DNA of 64,000 nucleotides, taken from Duffyella gerundensis (GTDB lineage Bacteria; Pseudomonadota; Gammaproteobacteria; Enterobacterales; Enterobacteriaceae). This document shows positions 10,650 to 20,207 of the stretch, one piece after another. The notes under the pieces were generated by a model. That model saw nothing but the letters and a program-made list of their open reading frames with translations, had not been told where the DNA came from and made no database searches. The position numbers and the translations under genes are program-made. The stretch spans positions 3,568,915 through 3,632,914 of the forward strand of contig NZ_LN907827.1 of NCBI RefSeq assembly GCF_001517405.1, in the 5' to 3' direction. Numbering within the stretch: the stretch's first letter is position 1; each line of letters begins with the position of its first letter.

Positions 10650-11576
10650 ATGATCGAACTCAAACACCTCCGGACACTGCAGGCTCTCAGGAACACTGGC
10701 TCGCTGGCCGCCGCCGCCGCACAGCTGCACCAAACGCAATCGGCGCTGTCGCATCAGTTCAGCGATCTGGAGCAGCGGCTGGGGTTCCGGTTGTTTGTGC
10801 GTAAAAGCCAGCCGCTGCGTTTTACGCCGCAGGGCACTATTCTGCTGCAGCTGGCCGAGCAGGTGCTGCCGCAAATTCAGCAGGCGTTACAGGCGTGTCA
10901 TGAGCCGCATCAGGCCACGCTGCGCATCGCTATTGAATGCCACAGCTGCATTCAGTGGCTGACACCTGCGCTGGATAATTTCCGCCTGAGCTGGCCGCAG
11001 GTGATGATGGATTTCAAATCAGGCGTCACCTTTGATCCGCAGCCGGCCTTGCAGCAGGGCGAACTGGATGTGGTGCTGACCTCCGATATCCTGCCGCGCA
11101 GCGGTCTGCACTATTCGCCAATGTTCGATTTTGAAGTGCGCCTGGTGCTGGCCACGGATCATCCGCTGGCGCAGGCAGCGATCATTACGCCTGAAGATTT
11201 AGCCAGCGAAGTGCTGATGATCTACCCGGTGCAGCGACAACGGCTTGATATCTGGCGCCACTTTTTACAGCCAGCGGGCGTCAGCCCGGCGCTGAAAAGC
11301 GTTGATAACACCCTGCTGCTGATTCAGATGGTTTCGGCGCGCATGGGCATTGCCGCACTGCCGCACTGGGTGGTGGAGAGTTTTGAACGTCAGGGGCTGG
11401 TGGTCACCAAAACGCTGGGCGAAGGATTATGGAGCCGCCTCTATGCGGCGGTGCGCGACGGCGAGCAGCGTCAGCCGGTGGTTGATGCCTTTATCCGCTC
11501 CACGCGGCAGCACGCCTGTGAGCACCTGCCGCTGGTGCGTGATGCGTCAAAACCGGGCGTGCTGCAACCGGGATAA
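10650..11576 (+). CDS. metR: LysR-family regulator of methionine synthesis MetR
   Basis: 308 aa. The N-terminal LysR helix-turn-helix is at residues ~3-60 ([20 protein letters not shown], then [20 protein letters not shown]). The substrate-binding domain, which senses homocysteine, fills the rest (IAIECHSC near residue 92). AAGGA precedes the ATG by six bases. It activates metE and other met genes. The last ~20 residues are less conserved. Confidence 0.97.
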   Translation: MIELKHLRTLQALRNTGSLAAAAAQLHQTQSALSHQFSDLEQRLGFRLFVRKSQPLRFTPQGTILLQLAEQVLPQIQQALQACHEPHQATLRIAIECHSCIQWLTPALDNFRLSWPQVMMDFKSGVTFDPQPALQQGELDVVLTSDILPRSGLHYSPMFDFEVRLVLATDHPLAQAAIITPEDLASEVLMIYPVQRQRLDIWRHFLQPAGVSPALKSVDNTLLLIQMVSARMGIAALPHWVVESFERQGLVVTKTLGEGLWSRLYAAVRDGEQRQPVVDAFIRSTRQHACEHLPLVRDASKPGVLQPG

Positions 11577-11646
11577 TGCACGGCGATATAATTACCGGCC
11601 GCTCTGCTCTATAATGCGCCGCATTGCCGTAACCATGAGAAAACTA

Positions 11647-12300
11647 ATGACCAATAATGACGTCCTGCGCAGCATCCGCTACATGCTTAAACTGAACGAT
11701 GAAGCGATGGTCAACATCGCCGCTCTCGCCGACAGCGAAGTTCCGCTGGCGATGATGCAGGCGTACCTGAAAAAGGAAGAAGAAGCGGGCTTTCAGCCTT
11801 GCCCGGATGTGCTGATGGGCTATTTCCTGAACGGACTGATCTTCCATCGTCGTGGCAAAAGCGAAGAGCTGCCAGCACCGTCGATTGAGCGCAAGATGAA
11901 TAACAACATCATCCTGAAAAAACTGCGCATCGCCTTTGATCTGAAAACCACCGATATTCCACAGGTGTTGGCAAAAGCTGATTTTGCGGTAGGCCAGTCA
12001 GAAATCGGTGCGATCTTCCGCAAGCCCGATCACAAAAACTATCGCGAATGTGGCGATCAGCTGCTGCGTAACTTCCTGAAGGGATTATCGCTGACCGTGC
12101 GTCCACCGATCGTGCCAAAAGCGCCCGCCGAGAAAAAACCGGCCGCTGAGCACAAACCTGCTGGACAGGCCAAATCGGCAACCGCCGGTAAGCCGGCTGG
12201 CGGCAAGAGCTGGAGTGGCAACAAGCCCGCCAGCGCGAGTCGTCCTGCTGCTGGCGGCAAACCTGCCGCAGGCAAAAAATCCTGGCCAGGCAAATCCTGA
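11647..12300 (+). CDS. yehS: DUF1456 protein YehS with a low-complexity basic tail
   Basis: 217 aa. Two DUF1456 repeats, each about 65 residues, begin MTNNDVLRSIRYMLKLND and MNNNIILKKLRIAFDLK. After residue ~155 a 60-residue tail of Ala/Lys/Pro/Gly repeats ([18 protein letters not shown] and similar) follows, much longer than the E. coli protein. Function is unknown. I start at 11647, matching the family N-terminus; an in-frame ATG four codons upstream is possible. In E. coli yehS lies elsewhere, so its place between metR and yigM is a local difference. Confidence 0.85.
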   Translation: MTNNDVLRSIRYMLKLNDEAMVNIAALADSEVPLAMMQAYLKKEEEAGFQPCPDVLMGYFLNGLIFHRRGKSEELPAPSIERKMNNNIILKKLRIAFDLKTTDIPQVLAKADFAVGQSEIGAIFRKPDHKNYRECGDQLLRNFLKGLSLTVRPPIVPKAPAEKKPAAEHKPAGQAKSATAGKPAGGKSWSGNKPASASRPAAGGKPAAGKKSWPGKS

Positions 12301-12306
12301 TCGACT

Positions 12307-12326
12307 GAGCCAGGTTCGCCTGGCTC
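12307..12326 (+). terminator. Terminator after yehS
   Basis: GAGCCAGG-TTCG-CCTGGCTC, an 8-bp stem capped by the very stable UUCG tetraloop, then a pyrimidine-rich run (CTTCCCTCTATTTT). It lies seven bases after the yehS stop, between convergent yehS and yigM. Confidence 0.8.
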
Positions 12327-12332
12327 TTCCCT

Positions 12333-13190
12333 CTATTTTCCGCGACCGATAACCCAGCGCTTGTGCACCCACAATGACGCGCAAATCACCGCAGCACCAA
12401 TAATGAAGCTTGGCCAGTGCGGCTGTTCCTGCCAAATTGCCAGATTAACCAGCAATCCCGCTGGCACATGCATATTGTTCATGATCCCCAGCGTACCAGC
12501 ATCAACCTGCGTAGCGCCGTAGTTCCACATAAAATAACCCAGCCCGGAAGCGGCAACGCCCAGCCAGACCAGAATGCCCCACTGCAGGCCGGTTGTCGGC
12601 AGCTTGTGCGGATTACCCCACAAACCCCAGGCGACGATCGCCACCAGCACCGCACCGATATAGAACCAGGCAAAAGCGACATGCTGCGGCATCGGCCGCG
12701 TCTCCTGCAGGCGCTTATAACCCACCATTCCCGCCGCAAAGCAAAGGTTAGCCAGCTGCACCAGCAGCAGCCCGAACCAGAAATGCTCGCTGACTTTGTC
12801 GTAGCGAATAATCGCCGCACCAGCCACCGCCAGCAGGGCGCTGAAGAGATAGCCGATACGCACGCCGCGCCCGCTGATGATGTCGTAAATCAGCGTAACG
12901 TAGAGCGGCGTCATCACGGTAAACAGCAGAAACTCTGACACGCTGAGGTAGAGATAGGCCTGAAAGCTGATGAGATACATGATGCCCAGCTGCAGCGTGC
13001 CGACCAGCATGTAGAGCGCCAGCGTCGAGGCGCGATAGCCACGCCAGCGCAAAAACGGCAAAAACACCAGCGCTGCCAGCGACAGTCGCATCAGCACTGA
13101 AAACCAGCTGTCAACGTGACCGGCCAGATAGACGCCGATCAGGCTAAAAGAAAATGCCCATAAAATGGTGGTAACGATCAGTAAAAACAC
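12333..13190 (-). CDS. yigM: Biotin transporter YigM/BioP (EamA/DMT family)
   Basis: 285 aa with about ten membrane helices. It matches E. coli YigM closely (TTILWAFSFS near the start; GTLGIMNNMHVPAGLLVNLAIW near the end). YigM is a high-affinity biotin importer of the inner membrane. I chose the GTG at 13190, preceded by AGGGG with seven-base spacing; an upstream in-frame GTG at 13217 would add nine residues not seen in the family. It keeps the E. coli neighbourhood metR-yigM-yigL-pldB, apart from inserted yehS and glpT. Confidence 0.9.
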   Translation of the reverse strand: MFLLIVTTILWAFSFSLIGVYLAGHVDSWFSVLMRLSLAALVFLPFLRWRGYRASTLALYMLVGTLQLGIMYLISFQAYLYLSVSEFLLFTVMTPLYVTLIYDIISGRGVRIGYLFSALLAVAGAAIIRYDKVSEHFWFGLLLVQLANLCFAAGMVGYKRLQETRPMPQHVAFAWFYIGAVLVAIVAWGLWGNPHKLPTTGLQWGILVWLGVAASGLGYFMWNYGATQVDAGTLGIMNNMHVPAGLLVNLAIWQEQPHWPSFIIGAAVICASLWVHKRWVIGRGK

Positions 13191-13220
13191 AATCCTGCCC
13201 CTGAAATGAAGAAGCACGCA

Positions 13221-13264
13221 TTGTAACCGCCGTATTTCACAAAGCGTGAAATATCTGGTTTACA
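13221..13264. promoter_or_regulatory. Palindrome nested inside BirA-like half-sites upstream of yigM
   Basis: A perfect 19-base palindrome, ATTTCAC-AAAGC-GTGAAAT, lies at 13234-13252. It is flanked by TTGTAACC (13221-13228) and GGTTTACA (13257-13264), which resemble the two arms of a BirA biotin operator. Their spacing (28 bases) is wider than the classical bio operator (about 16). It lies 31-75 bases upstream of the chosen yigM start and about 230 from glpT. The assignment to BirA is inference. Confidence 0.45.
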
Positions 13265-13497
13265 TGTGATTAATAAAGCACCGCTCGCCCTCTTGGCTGG
13301 TAATGCCAGCAGGCGCACATTTCTCACGCCTGACGCAGCAGAAAACGTGCCATCTGTCATAAAAATGTAACATTACCGTCACAGGCGCTCCGCATTCATC
13401 GGGCTGGACGCTATCCTTTGCGCGAACCTTATCAGAAGGCGTATAGCCTCTTTCACCTGCTGCAAAGCATTTCAATACACCACTGGAGTCTGGAATC

Positions 13498-14841
13498 ATG
13501 CTGAATATCTTCCGTCCCGCCGCGCATCGCCCGCGTGTGGACGATGCTCATGTCGATCCCCTTTATCGCCGCCTGCGCTGGCAAATCTTTTTGGGGATCT
13601 TTTTTGGTTATGCCGCCTACTATCTGGTACGAAAAAACTTCGCACTGGCGATGCCTTATCTGGTGGAACAGGGCTTTTCGCGCGGCGATCTCGGTTTCGC
13701 CCTGTCCGGTATTTCAATCGCCTACGGCTTTTCAAAATTCATCATGGGCTCGGTATCAGATCGATCTAATCCACGCGTGTTTTTACCTGCGGGCCTGATT
13801 CTCGCCGCGGTGGTGATGCTGATCATGGGCTTTGTGCCCTGGGCCACCTCCAGCATCATGATCATGTTTGTGCTGCTGTTTGTCTGCGGCTGGTTTCAGG
13901 GCATGGGCTGGCCGCCCTGTGGCCGCACCATGGTGCACTGGTGGTCGCACAAAGAACGTGGCTCGATTGTGTCGGTGTGGAACTGTGCCCACAACGTCGG
14001 GGGCGGTTTGCCGCCTTTGCTGTTCCTGCTGGGCATGGCGTGGTTTAACGACTGGAAAGCGGCGCTTTATATGCCGGCGTTTGGCGCGATTCTGGTTGCG
14101 GTGATTGCCTTTATGCTGATGCGCGATACGCCGCAGTCATGCGGCCTGCCGCCGATCGAAGCGTACAAAAATGACTATCCGCCAGACTACAACGAACAGT
14201 ATGAAGAGGAATTAACCGCCAAACAGATCTTCATGCAGTACATTTTGCCTAACAAGCTGCTGTGGTATATCGCGCTGGCCAACGTCTTTGTTTACCTGCT
14301 GCGTTACGGCATTCTCGACTGGTCGCCGACCTATCTGAAAGAGGTGAAACACTTCACGCTCGATAAATCGTCGTGGGCCTACTTCCTCTATGAATATGCC
14401 GGTATCCCGGGCACGCTGCTGTGCGGCTGGATGTCGGACAAGGTGTTCAAAGGCAACCGCGGCGCAACCGGCGTGTTCTTTATGGTGCTGGTGACCATCG
14501 CAACGGTAGTGTACTGGTTGAATCCGGTGGGCAATCCGGGCGTGGATATGGCCTGTATGATTGTGATTGGCTTCCTGATTTATGGTCCGGTAATGCTGAT
14601 TGGCTTGCATGCGCTGGAACTGGCACCGAAAAAGGCAGCCGGCACCGCAGCAGGCTTTACCGGCCTGTTTGGTTATCTCGGCGGCTCGGTTGCGGCCAGC
14701 GCTATCGTGGGTTACACCGTGGATTACTTCGGCTGGAACGGCGGTTTTGCCATCATGATTGGCGGCGGCGTACTGGCGGTATTCCTGCTGATTTTAACCA
14801 TGCTGAGTGAGAACAAACACAAGCGTCAGTTAAAAGCGTAA
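13498..14841 (+). CDS. glpT: Glycerol-3-phosphate:phosphate antiporter GlpT
   Basis: 447 aa MFS transporter of the organophosphate:Pi antiporter family. The substrate-binding residues known from the GlpT structure are at the expected positions: R45 (LVRKNF), H165 (WNCAHN) and R269 (LLRYGILDW). Near-identity to E. coli GlpT separates it from UhpT. TGGAG lies upstream of the ATG. No glpQ follows, so glpT stands alone here, inserted between yigM and yigL, unlike the glpTQ operon of E. coli. No GlpR operator could be placed with confidence. Confidence 0.96.
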   Translation: MLNIFRPAAHRPRVDDAHVDPLYRRLRWQIFLGIFFGYAAYYLVRKNFALAMPYLVEQGFSRGDLGFALSGISIAYGFSKFIMGSVSDRSNPRVFLPAGLILAAVVMLIMGFVPWATSSIMIMFVLLFVCGWFQGMGWPPCGRTMVHWWSHKERGSIVSVWNCAHNVGGGLPPLLFLLGMAWFNDWKAALYMPAFGAILVAVIAFMLMRDTPQSCGLPPIEAYKNDYPPDYNEQYEEELTAKQIFMQYILPNKLLWYIALANVFVYLLRYGILDWSPTYLKEVKHFTLDKSSWAYFLYEYAGIPGTLLCGWMSDKVFKGNRGATGVFFMVLVTIATVVYWLNPVGNPGVDMACMIVIGFLIYGPVMLIGLHALELAPKKAAGTAAGFTGLFGYLGGSVAASAIVGYTVDYFGWNGGFAIMIGGGVLAVFLLILTMLSENKHKRQLKA

Positions 14842-14845
14842 CGAC

Positions 14846-14875
14846 CTGCGGGCAGGGTGAACGCCCTGCCCGCAG
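14846..14875. terminator. Hairpin between convergent glpT and yigL
   Basis: CTGCGGGCAGGG-TGAACG-CCCTGCCCGCAG, a perfect 12-bp GC-rich stem filling the gap between two convergent genes. No T-run on either side. Likely a bidirectional transcription stop or mRNA 3' end protector. Confidence 0.7.
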
Positions 14876-14879
14876 CGCA

Positions 14880-15680
14880 TTACTCCAGAAACAGCTTACG
14901 CAGATAACGTGGCACCGCATCCTGCGTATTGCTGCCAATCACTTCCAGTTCCGGCAACAAATCCTTCAGACGCTGGTGGGCATTGCTCATGATGCAGCCC
15001 TTACCCGCCATGATCAGCATCTCTTTGTCATTCAAGCCGTCACCAAACGCCACGCACTCTTTTAACGAGTAACCGAGCAATTTGGACACCTCTTCCAGCG
15101 CATGCCCTTTGGATACGCCGCCCGCCATCACTTCCAGACAGGTTGGAAACGAGAAGCTGACATTGACCCGATCGCCCCAGCGTGCAATCAGCGCCTGCTC
15201 CAGCGGAATAAGCAGCTCTGCATCCTCGCAGGTGAAAAAGACCTTGCTGATGCCGTCGGTGGGCAGCAAACCAGGCTGATAGACCTGATAGTTAAACACC
15301 GATTCGCGAAAGTACTTCTGCTCTTCCGGGCGATGACGGCACATATACCACTCATCGTCGCGATAGACGTTGGTCATGATCGCCGGATCGTCATATTTCA
15401 GCGCGAACAGATCCTGGGCGATATCCTCGTCAAGGTTATGGCTGAAGATCAGCTCACCGGCGGTGTTGTGCACGCGCGCGCCGTTGGAGGTGATCATGTA
15501 GGCGTCGATCTCCAGGTTATCGCGCATCTGACCCACATCAATATGATGACGACCGGTGGCAAAGACAAAATGGATATCCCGCGTGGTGAGCAGCTTCAGC
15601 GTCTCTTTGGTGTAGGGCGTCAGTAGATGATCGGGGGAAAGCAGGGTACCGTCGAGATCGGACGCGACAATGTGATACAT
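14880..15680 (-). CDS. yigL: HAD-family phosphatase YigL (pyridoxal phosphate phosphatase)
   Basis: 266 aa, the exact family length. A Cof-type (IIB cap) HAD hydrolase with motif I DLDGTLLS (residues 8-15), motif II ITSNGARV, the motif III lysine in GGVSKGHAL and motif IV FGDGLNDKEML. E. coli YigL dephosphorylates pyridoxal-5'-phosphate and sugar phosphates; in Salmonella and E. coli its mRNA is a target of SgrS in the glucose-phosphate stress response. It lies just downstream of pldB, as in E. coli. Confidence 0.95.
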   Translation of the reverse strand: MYHIVASDLDGTLLSPDHLLTPYTKETLKLLTTRDIHFVFATGRHHIDVGQMRDNLEIDAYMITSNGARVHNTAGELIFSHNLDEDIAQDLFALKYDDPAIMTNVYRDDEWYMCRHRPEEQKYFRESVFNYQVYQPGLLPTDGISKVFFTCEDAELLIPLEQALIARWGDRVNVSFSFPTCLEVMAGGVSKGHALEEVSKLLGYSLKECVAFGDGLNDKEMLIMAGKGCIMSNAHQRLKDLLPELEVIGSNTQDAVPRYLRKLFLE

Positions 15681-15743
15681 AAAAACCTCTGATTAGAAAA
15701 CGTTAACCGGCGTGACTCGCCAGCACAAATCTGAGCGGTGCAG

Positions 15744-16739
15744 CTAAAGCGAATGCCGTTGAAAAAAGTCGAGGATGGCATCCAGTGCGTCGGCACGCAT
15801 TTCGTCCTTTTCAAACAGGATCTCATGGCGCGCGCCAGCGATGACGTACGGGCCGCCGCCATCACAAGGATGACCGGCGGCGCTCATGGCGTCACAGAAC
15901 AGCTGATGCGAGCGGTTATCGACAATTTTGTCTTCACCGGCCTGCAGCAGCAGCAGCGGCGTGGAGATAGACGCCGCCTGATTAATAATATTGTTACCCG
16001 CCTGCACACCTTCACGTACCCAGTGCCAGGTCGGTCCGCCGACGCGAATCGCAGGATCGTCGGCATAAAAACGCAGGCTGCGCTTGTAGCGTTCGCGGCT
16101 GTGCGTCAGGCGGTTCAGCCCAAACGGATGCGCCCGCCATTTGCCGGTGCCCGGCGCGTAACCGTCGCGAATCAGCGGCCTTTTTTCTGCCCAGTCGAGC
16201 AGGCGATTTGCCATCCAGCCAGGCATTGGCAGATAGATGCCGAACATCGGTGCGGCCAGCGCTGCGGCATGAAACGCCCGCGGCTGCTGCGCCAGAAACA
16301 GCGCCAGAATCGCGCCGCCCATCGAATGTGCCAGCGCAAAGCGATGACGATAATGGTGCGGCACAATCTCCTTCAGGTAGAGCGTTTCCAGATCTTCGAC
16401 GTAGTGCTCAAAGCGCGCAACGTGGCCACGATGACGATCGTCCAGCAGACGATCGGAACGTCCCTGACCACGATGATCGATAATGATCACATCGTAGCCG
16501 CACTGAAAAAGATCGTAAGCCAGTTCGGGATATTTGACATAGCTTTCTATTCGCCCCGGCACCAGCAACACCACTTTATCGTGGCTGGCATCCCGAAAGC
16601 GCACGTAGCGAATAGTGAGGTTTTCCACGCCGACAAACTCGCACTCTTCCCGCTGCCGCCAGAAGTCCAGTAACGGCCCGGTAGCAAAAGCGGCGAATGC
16701 TTTTTCGCGGTTTAACCAGAGGGTTTTGTGACTGTTCAT
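15744..16739 (-). CDS. pldB: Lysophospholipase L2
   Basis: 331 aa alpha/beta hydrolase. The nucleophile elbow is LAHSMGGAI (G-x-S-x-G type, here HSMGG), with the acid in AGEDKIV and the His in AGARHEIL. It hydrolyses lysophospholipids and can also transacylate phosphatidylglycerol. The start MNSHKTLW was chosen over a frame 16 codons longer because AGGA lies about ten bases upstream and the family starts here. It is divergent from rhtB. Confidence 0.93.
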   Translation of the reverse strand: MNSHKTLWLNREKAFAAFATGPLLDFWRQREECEFVGVENLTIRYVRFRDASHDKVVLLVPGRIESYVKYPELAYDLFQCGYDVIIIDHRGQGRSDRLLDDRHRGHVARFEHYVEDLETLYLKEIVPHHYRHRFALAHSMGGAILALFLAQQPRAFHAAALAAPMFGIYLPMPGWMANRLLDWAEKRPLIRDGYAPGTGKWRAHPFGLNRLTHSRERYKRSLRFYADDPAIRVGGPTWHWVREGVQAGNNIINQAASISTPLLLLQAGEDKIVDNRSHQLFCDAMSAAGHPCDGGGPYVIAGARHEILFEKDEMRADALDAILDFFQRHSL

Positions 16740-16842
16740 CGTGGCTTTTCCTGCTTGCTGACGGCGCTCCCGTGACGCGTAGCGCAACGCGGGATAATGT
16801 CGTATTGTGTCATATTCCGCCGCTCGCAGGGAGCCTTACGCT

Positions 16843-17466
16843 ATGACTATCGAATGGTGGTTGACCTATTTGTTGACCACATCTGTACTGAGCCTGTCGC
16901 CTGGTTCAGGCGCCATTAATACCATGAGTACCGGGATCAGCCACGGCTATCGCGGCGCGGCGGCCTCAATATGTGGTCTGCAGGTTGGCCTGTCGTTGCA
17001 TATCATGCTGGTGGGTATCGGACTGGGCGCGCTGTTTTCACAGTCGCTGTTGGCATTTGAAATCGTGAAATGGGCAGGTGCAGCTTATCTGGTCTGGCTC
17101 GGGATTCAGCAGTGGCGCTCGGCTGGCTCTCTCGATCTGCAGGCGGTTGCTAAAGCGATGCCGCGTCGTCGGCTGTTCAAACGCGCGGTGCTGGTGAATC
17201 TCACCAATCCCAAAAGCATTGTTTTCCTCGCCGCCCTGTTCCCGCAGTTTATTCTGCCGCACCAGCCGCAGGCCGCGCAGTATCTGATCCTTGGTGTCAC
17301 CACCGTCGTCGTCGATATTATCGTGATGATTGGCTACGCCATGCTGGCTACGCGCATCGCCGGCTGGATCAAAGGCCCAAAACAGATGAAGCTGCTGAAC
17401 CGCATCTTCGGCAGCCTGTTTATGGCCGTCGGCGCCCTGCTCGCCTCCGCCCGTAAAATGGCCTGA
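16843..17466 (+). CDS. rhtB: Homoserine/homoserine lactone exporter RhtB (LysE family)
   Basis: 207 aa with six predicted membrane helices. The LysE-family start [13 protein letters not shown] is followed by [13 protein letters not shown], the conserved P-G-x-G region. It exports homoserine and related compounds. AGGGAG lies upstream of the ATG at 16843; the longer frame from 16807 begins at a weaker site. It is convergent with the paralogue rhtC. Confidence 0.94.
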   Translation: MTIEWWLTYLLTTSVLSLSPGSGAINTMSTGISHGYRGAAASICGLQVGLSLHIMLVGIGLGALFSQSLLAFEIVKWAGAAYLVWLGIQQWRSAGSLDLQAVAKAMPRRRLFKRAVLVNLTNPKSIVFLAALFPQFILPHQPQAAQYLILGVTTVVVDIIVMIGYAMLATRIAGWIKGPKQMKLLNRIFGSLFMAVGALLASARKMA

Positions 17467-17541
17467 GCACCACCCGCAAAACGCAAAGGTACGCGGTTAT
17501 TTGAATTTTGAAGGAATGTCAGGTCTTTAACCTTCCAGCGC

Positions 17542-17706
17542 ACTCGCTGCAAGGCCGTCGGCGTCGCAGCGAGTTTGCCGTCGGCCAGCGCGGAAAAACC
17601 GGAGCGTACTGAAGTACGTGAGGATTTTGAGCACCGTTCGGCGGCTAAATCACCAGTAAGCCAGGCCGAATATTCACGATAAGCTCTTACCAGAGCTTAT
17701 CGTGAA
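17542..17706. repeat. Intergenic cluster of three inverted repeats
   Basis: Between convergent rhtB and rhtC are three separate inverted repeats: ACTCGCTGC/GCAGCGAGT (17542-17574), CGTACT-GA-AGTACG (17605-17618) and a 15-bp perfect one, TTCACGATAAGCTCT/AGAGCTTATCGTGAA with a four-base loop (17673-17706). The last includes the rhtC stop codon and probably ends its transcript. The middle part (17598-17635) looks like a dispersed enterobacterial intergenic repeat, but only one copy occurs in this window. Confidence 0.65.
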
Positions 17707-18320
17707 ATAATGAGATGAATGCCAAACCCGGCAAAGAGCACCCCCGCCATCCCATCCACCCATTTAGCCACGCGCTGATATTTCTGACGCATCCACGGCA
17801 TCGCAAAGATCGCCGCTACCAGCGCGAACCAGGCAAAGGTCTCACCAATAATCAGCAGGAAAAGTCCCCAGCGTTCACCGGCACCGACATCATCACCGAC
17901 AAAGAGTGAAAAGACGCTGCCAAAGTAGATCACCGCTTTGGGATTGGAAAGGTTGGTCAGAAAGCCTTTCAGGAAGCTGCGCCCTTTTTTCGGCAACTCA
18001 ACCGCCACCTCCTCCTGCTGCGGATTTTTATGCTGCTGGCGCGCCGAACGTAGAAGCTGCCAACCCATCCACAGCAGATACAGCCCACCGCCGACCATAA
18101 TGATCTGATGCAGCCAGGCCATTTTTTGCAGGATCAGATGCAGCCCCATCAGCGCCACGCCCGCCCACACCACAATACCCAGCGTGATGCCCAGCACGCC
18201 CATCATTGCCTCTTTGCGCGAGCGGCTGGCCGCAGTTTGCGAGACAAAGAAGAAGTCCGGTCCCGGACTCATTAACGCCACCAGATGGACAACCGCGACG
18301 GTTAAAAACAAGGCGAGCAT
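17697..18320 (-). CDS. rhtC: Threonine exporter RhtC (LysE family)
   Basis: 207 aa, six membrane helices, with the LysE-family motif LMSPGPDFFFVSQ near residue 16. It is a paralogue of rhtB and in E. coli exports threonine. A basic and glutamine-rich cytoplasmic loop lies near residues 88-105 (RSARQQHKNPQQEE). It follows recQ on the same strand with a 28-base gap. Confidence 0.94.
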   Translation of the reverse strand: MLALFLTVAVVHLVALMSPGPDFFFVSQTAASRSRKEAMMGVLGITLGIVVWAGVALMGLHLILQKMAWLHQIIMVGGGLYLLWMGWQLLRSARQQHKNPQQEEVAVELPKKGRSFLKGFLTNLSNPKAVIYFGSVFSLFVGDDVGAGERWGLFLLIIGETFAWFALVAAIFAMPWMRQKYQRVAKWVDGMAGVLFAGFGIHLIISR

Positions 18321-18348
18321 GGTAGTTCCTTATAAGTAAGGAAGACGA

Positions 18349-20178
18349 TCAGGCGTCTTCGTCGTCAATATGATCTTTAATCATCAGCAAAAACGGTTTG
18401 CCGAAGCGCTCGAGCTTGCGATGACCCACGCCGTTGACGCTCAACATTTCCGATGCGGTGATCGGCAGCTGCTCCGACATCTCAATCAAGGTGGCATCGT
18501 TAAACACTACGTATGGCGGCACGTTGGCCTCATCTGCAATCGCCTTGCGCAGTTTACGCAGCTTGGCGAACAGCTTGCGGTCGTAGTTGCCGCCAAAGGT
18601 TTTCTGGCTGTAACTTTTGGCTTTTACCGTGACCAGACGCGGCACCGCCAGCATTAGTGGCACTTCACCGCGCAACAGCGGACGCGCCGCTTCGGTGAGT
18701 TGCAGCGCAGAATGCAGCGCAATGTTTTGCGTCACGAAGCCGAGATGGATCAGCTGGCGCAGCACGCTCACCCAGTGCTCATGACTCTGATCTTTGCCGA
18801 TGCCATACACCGGCAGTTTATCGTGCTGCAGCTCACGAATGCGCTGATTGTTGGCGCCGCGCAGCACATCGACCACATAACCCATACCGAAGCGCTGCCC
18901 GACGCGATAGATGCCAGAAAGCGCTTTTTGCGCCTCCACCAGCCCGTCATAACGTTTCGGTGGATCAAGGCAAATGTCGCAGTTGCCGCACGGCTGCTGG
19001 CGACCTTCACCAAAATAGTTGAGTAATACCAGGCGACGACAGGTTTGCGCCTCAGCAAACGCGCCCATCGCGTTGAGCTTATGGCGTTCTATATCCTGCA
19101 GCTGACCCGGCGCCTTCTCTTCCAGGCACTTACGCAGCCAGGCCATATCAGCCGGATCGTACAGCAGCATCGCTTCGGCAGGCAGGCCGTCACGGCCAGC
19201 GCGTCCGGTTTCCTGATAGTAGGATTCGATGTTGCGCGGAATATCGAAGTGCACCACAAAGCGAACGTTGGGTTTATTAATCCCCATGCCAAACGCCACG
19301 GTGGCGACCACGATTTGCAGATCATCACGCTGAAAAGCTTCCTGCACGTGGGCGCGCTGTGTCAGCTCCAGCCCGGCGTGATAGGCACCGGCGCTGATGC
19401 CGCGGCTCTGCAATCGGGCAGCGGTGTCTTCCACTTTGGCCCGGCTGTTACAGTAGATAATGCCGCTTTTGCCGCGCTGATCCTGCACATAGCGCAGCAG
19501 TTGCTCGGTGGGCTTGAACTTTTCCAGCAGGGTATAACGAATGTTAGGACGGTCAAAGCTGCTGATTTGAATCAGCGGATCTTCAAGCCGCAGCAGCTGA
19601 ACGATGTCGTTCCGTGTGGTTTCATCCGCAGTCGCGGTCAGCGCCATTACCGGCAGCTGGGGAAAACGTTGGCGCAGCTGGCCAAGTGCGCCATATTCTG
19701 GCCGGAAATCGTGGCCCCATTGTGAGATACAGTGCGCTTCATCCACCGCCAGCATCGCTGGCTGCCACGCCGACAGCTTCTCCAGGAAGTTGTCCATCAT
19801 CAGCCGTTCTGGTGCAATGTAGAGCAGCTTAATCTCGCCGCTGCGGCAACCCGCCATCACTTCCTGCTGCGCCTCACGACTTTGTGTAGAGTTCAGGCAG
19901 GCCGCAGCCACGCCGTTGGCTAACAGCTGATCGACCTGATCTTTCATCAGAGAGATCAGCGGAGAAACCACCAGCGTCAGTCCCTCGCGCACTAGCGCCG
20001 GGATTTGATAACAGAGCGATTTGCCGCCGCCGGTTGGCATGATGACCAGGCAGTCGCGATCCGCCAGCGAAGCCTGAATAATGCTTTGCTGACCCGGACG
20101 AAACTGCTGATAACCGAAGATGTCGCGCAGGTACTGTTCTGCCAGCGCGTCCTGATTCATTACTGCCGTTGTTGCCAC
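18349..20178 (-). CDS. recQ: ATP-dependent DNA helicase RecQ
   Basis: 609 aa, full length. SF2 3'-5' helicase with Walker A PTGGGKS near residue 49, DEAH within [18 protein letters not shown], motif [12 protein letters not shown], the four-cysteine zinc site (CRR and CGNCDIC near 380-400), a winged helix and a C-terminal HRDC domain. It acts in RecF-pathway recombination. The start is GTG at 20178 (MATTAVMN, with GGGA six bases upstream), aligning with the family N-terminus. Confidence 0.96.
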   Translation of the reverse strand: MATTAVMNQDALAEQYLRDIFGYQQFRPGQQSIIQASLADRDCLVIMPTGGGKSLCYQIPALVREGLTLVVSPLISLMKDQVDQLLANGVAAACLNSTQSREAQQEVMAGCRSGEIKLLYIAPERLMMDNFLEKLSAWQPAMLAVDEAHCISQWGHDFRPEYGALGQLRQRFPQLPVMALTATADETTRNDIVQLLRLEDPLIQISSFDRPNIRYTLLEKFKPTEQLLRYVQDQRGKSGIIYCNSRAKVEDTAARLQSRGISAGAYHAGLELTQRAHVQEAFQRDDLQIVVATVAFGMGINKPNVRFVVHFDIPRNIESYYQETGRAGRDGLPAEAMLLYDPADMAWLRKCLEEKAPGQLQDIERHKLNAMGAFAEAQTCRRLVLLNYFGEGRQQPCGNCDICLDPPKRYDGLVEAQKALSGIYRVGQRFGMGYVVDVLRGANNQRIRELQHDKLPVYGIGKDQSHEHWVSVLRQLIHLGFVTQNIALHSALQLTEAARPLLRGEVPLMLAVPRLVTVKAKSYSQKTFGGNYDRKLFAKLRKLRKAIADEANVPPYVVFNDATLIEMSEQLPITASEMLSVNGVGHRKLERFGKPFLLMIKDHIDDEDA

Positions 20179-20207
20179 CGTATTCCCGTTTTACGTCTTT
20201 ACCAATT

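Noticed and set aside
15738..16673. 311-codon open frame on the plus strand
   Set aside because: It lies fully antisense to pldB and has no domain character; it arises from the codon bias of the real gene.
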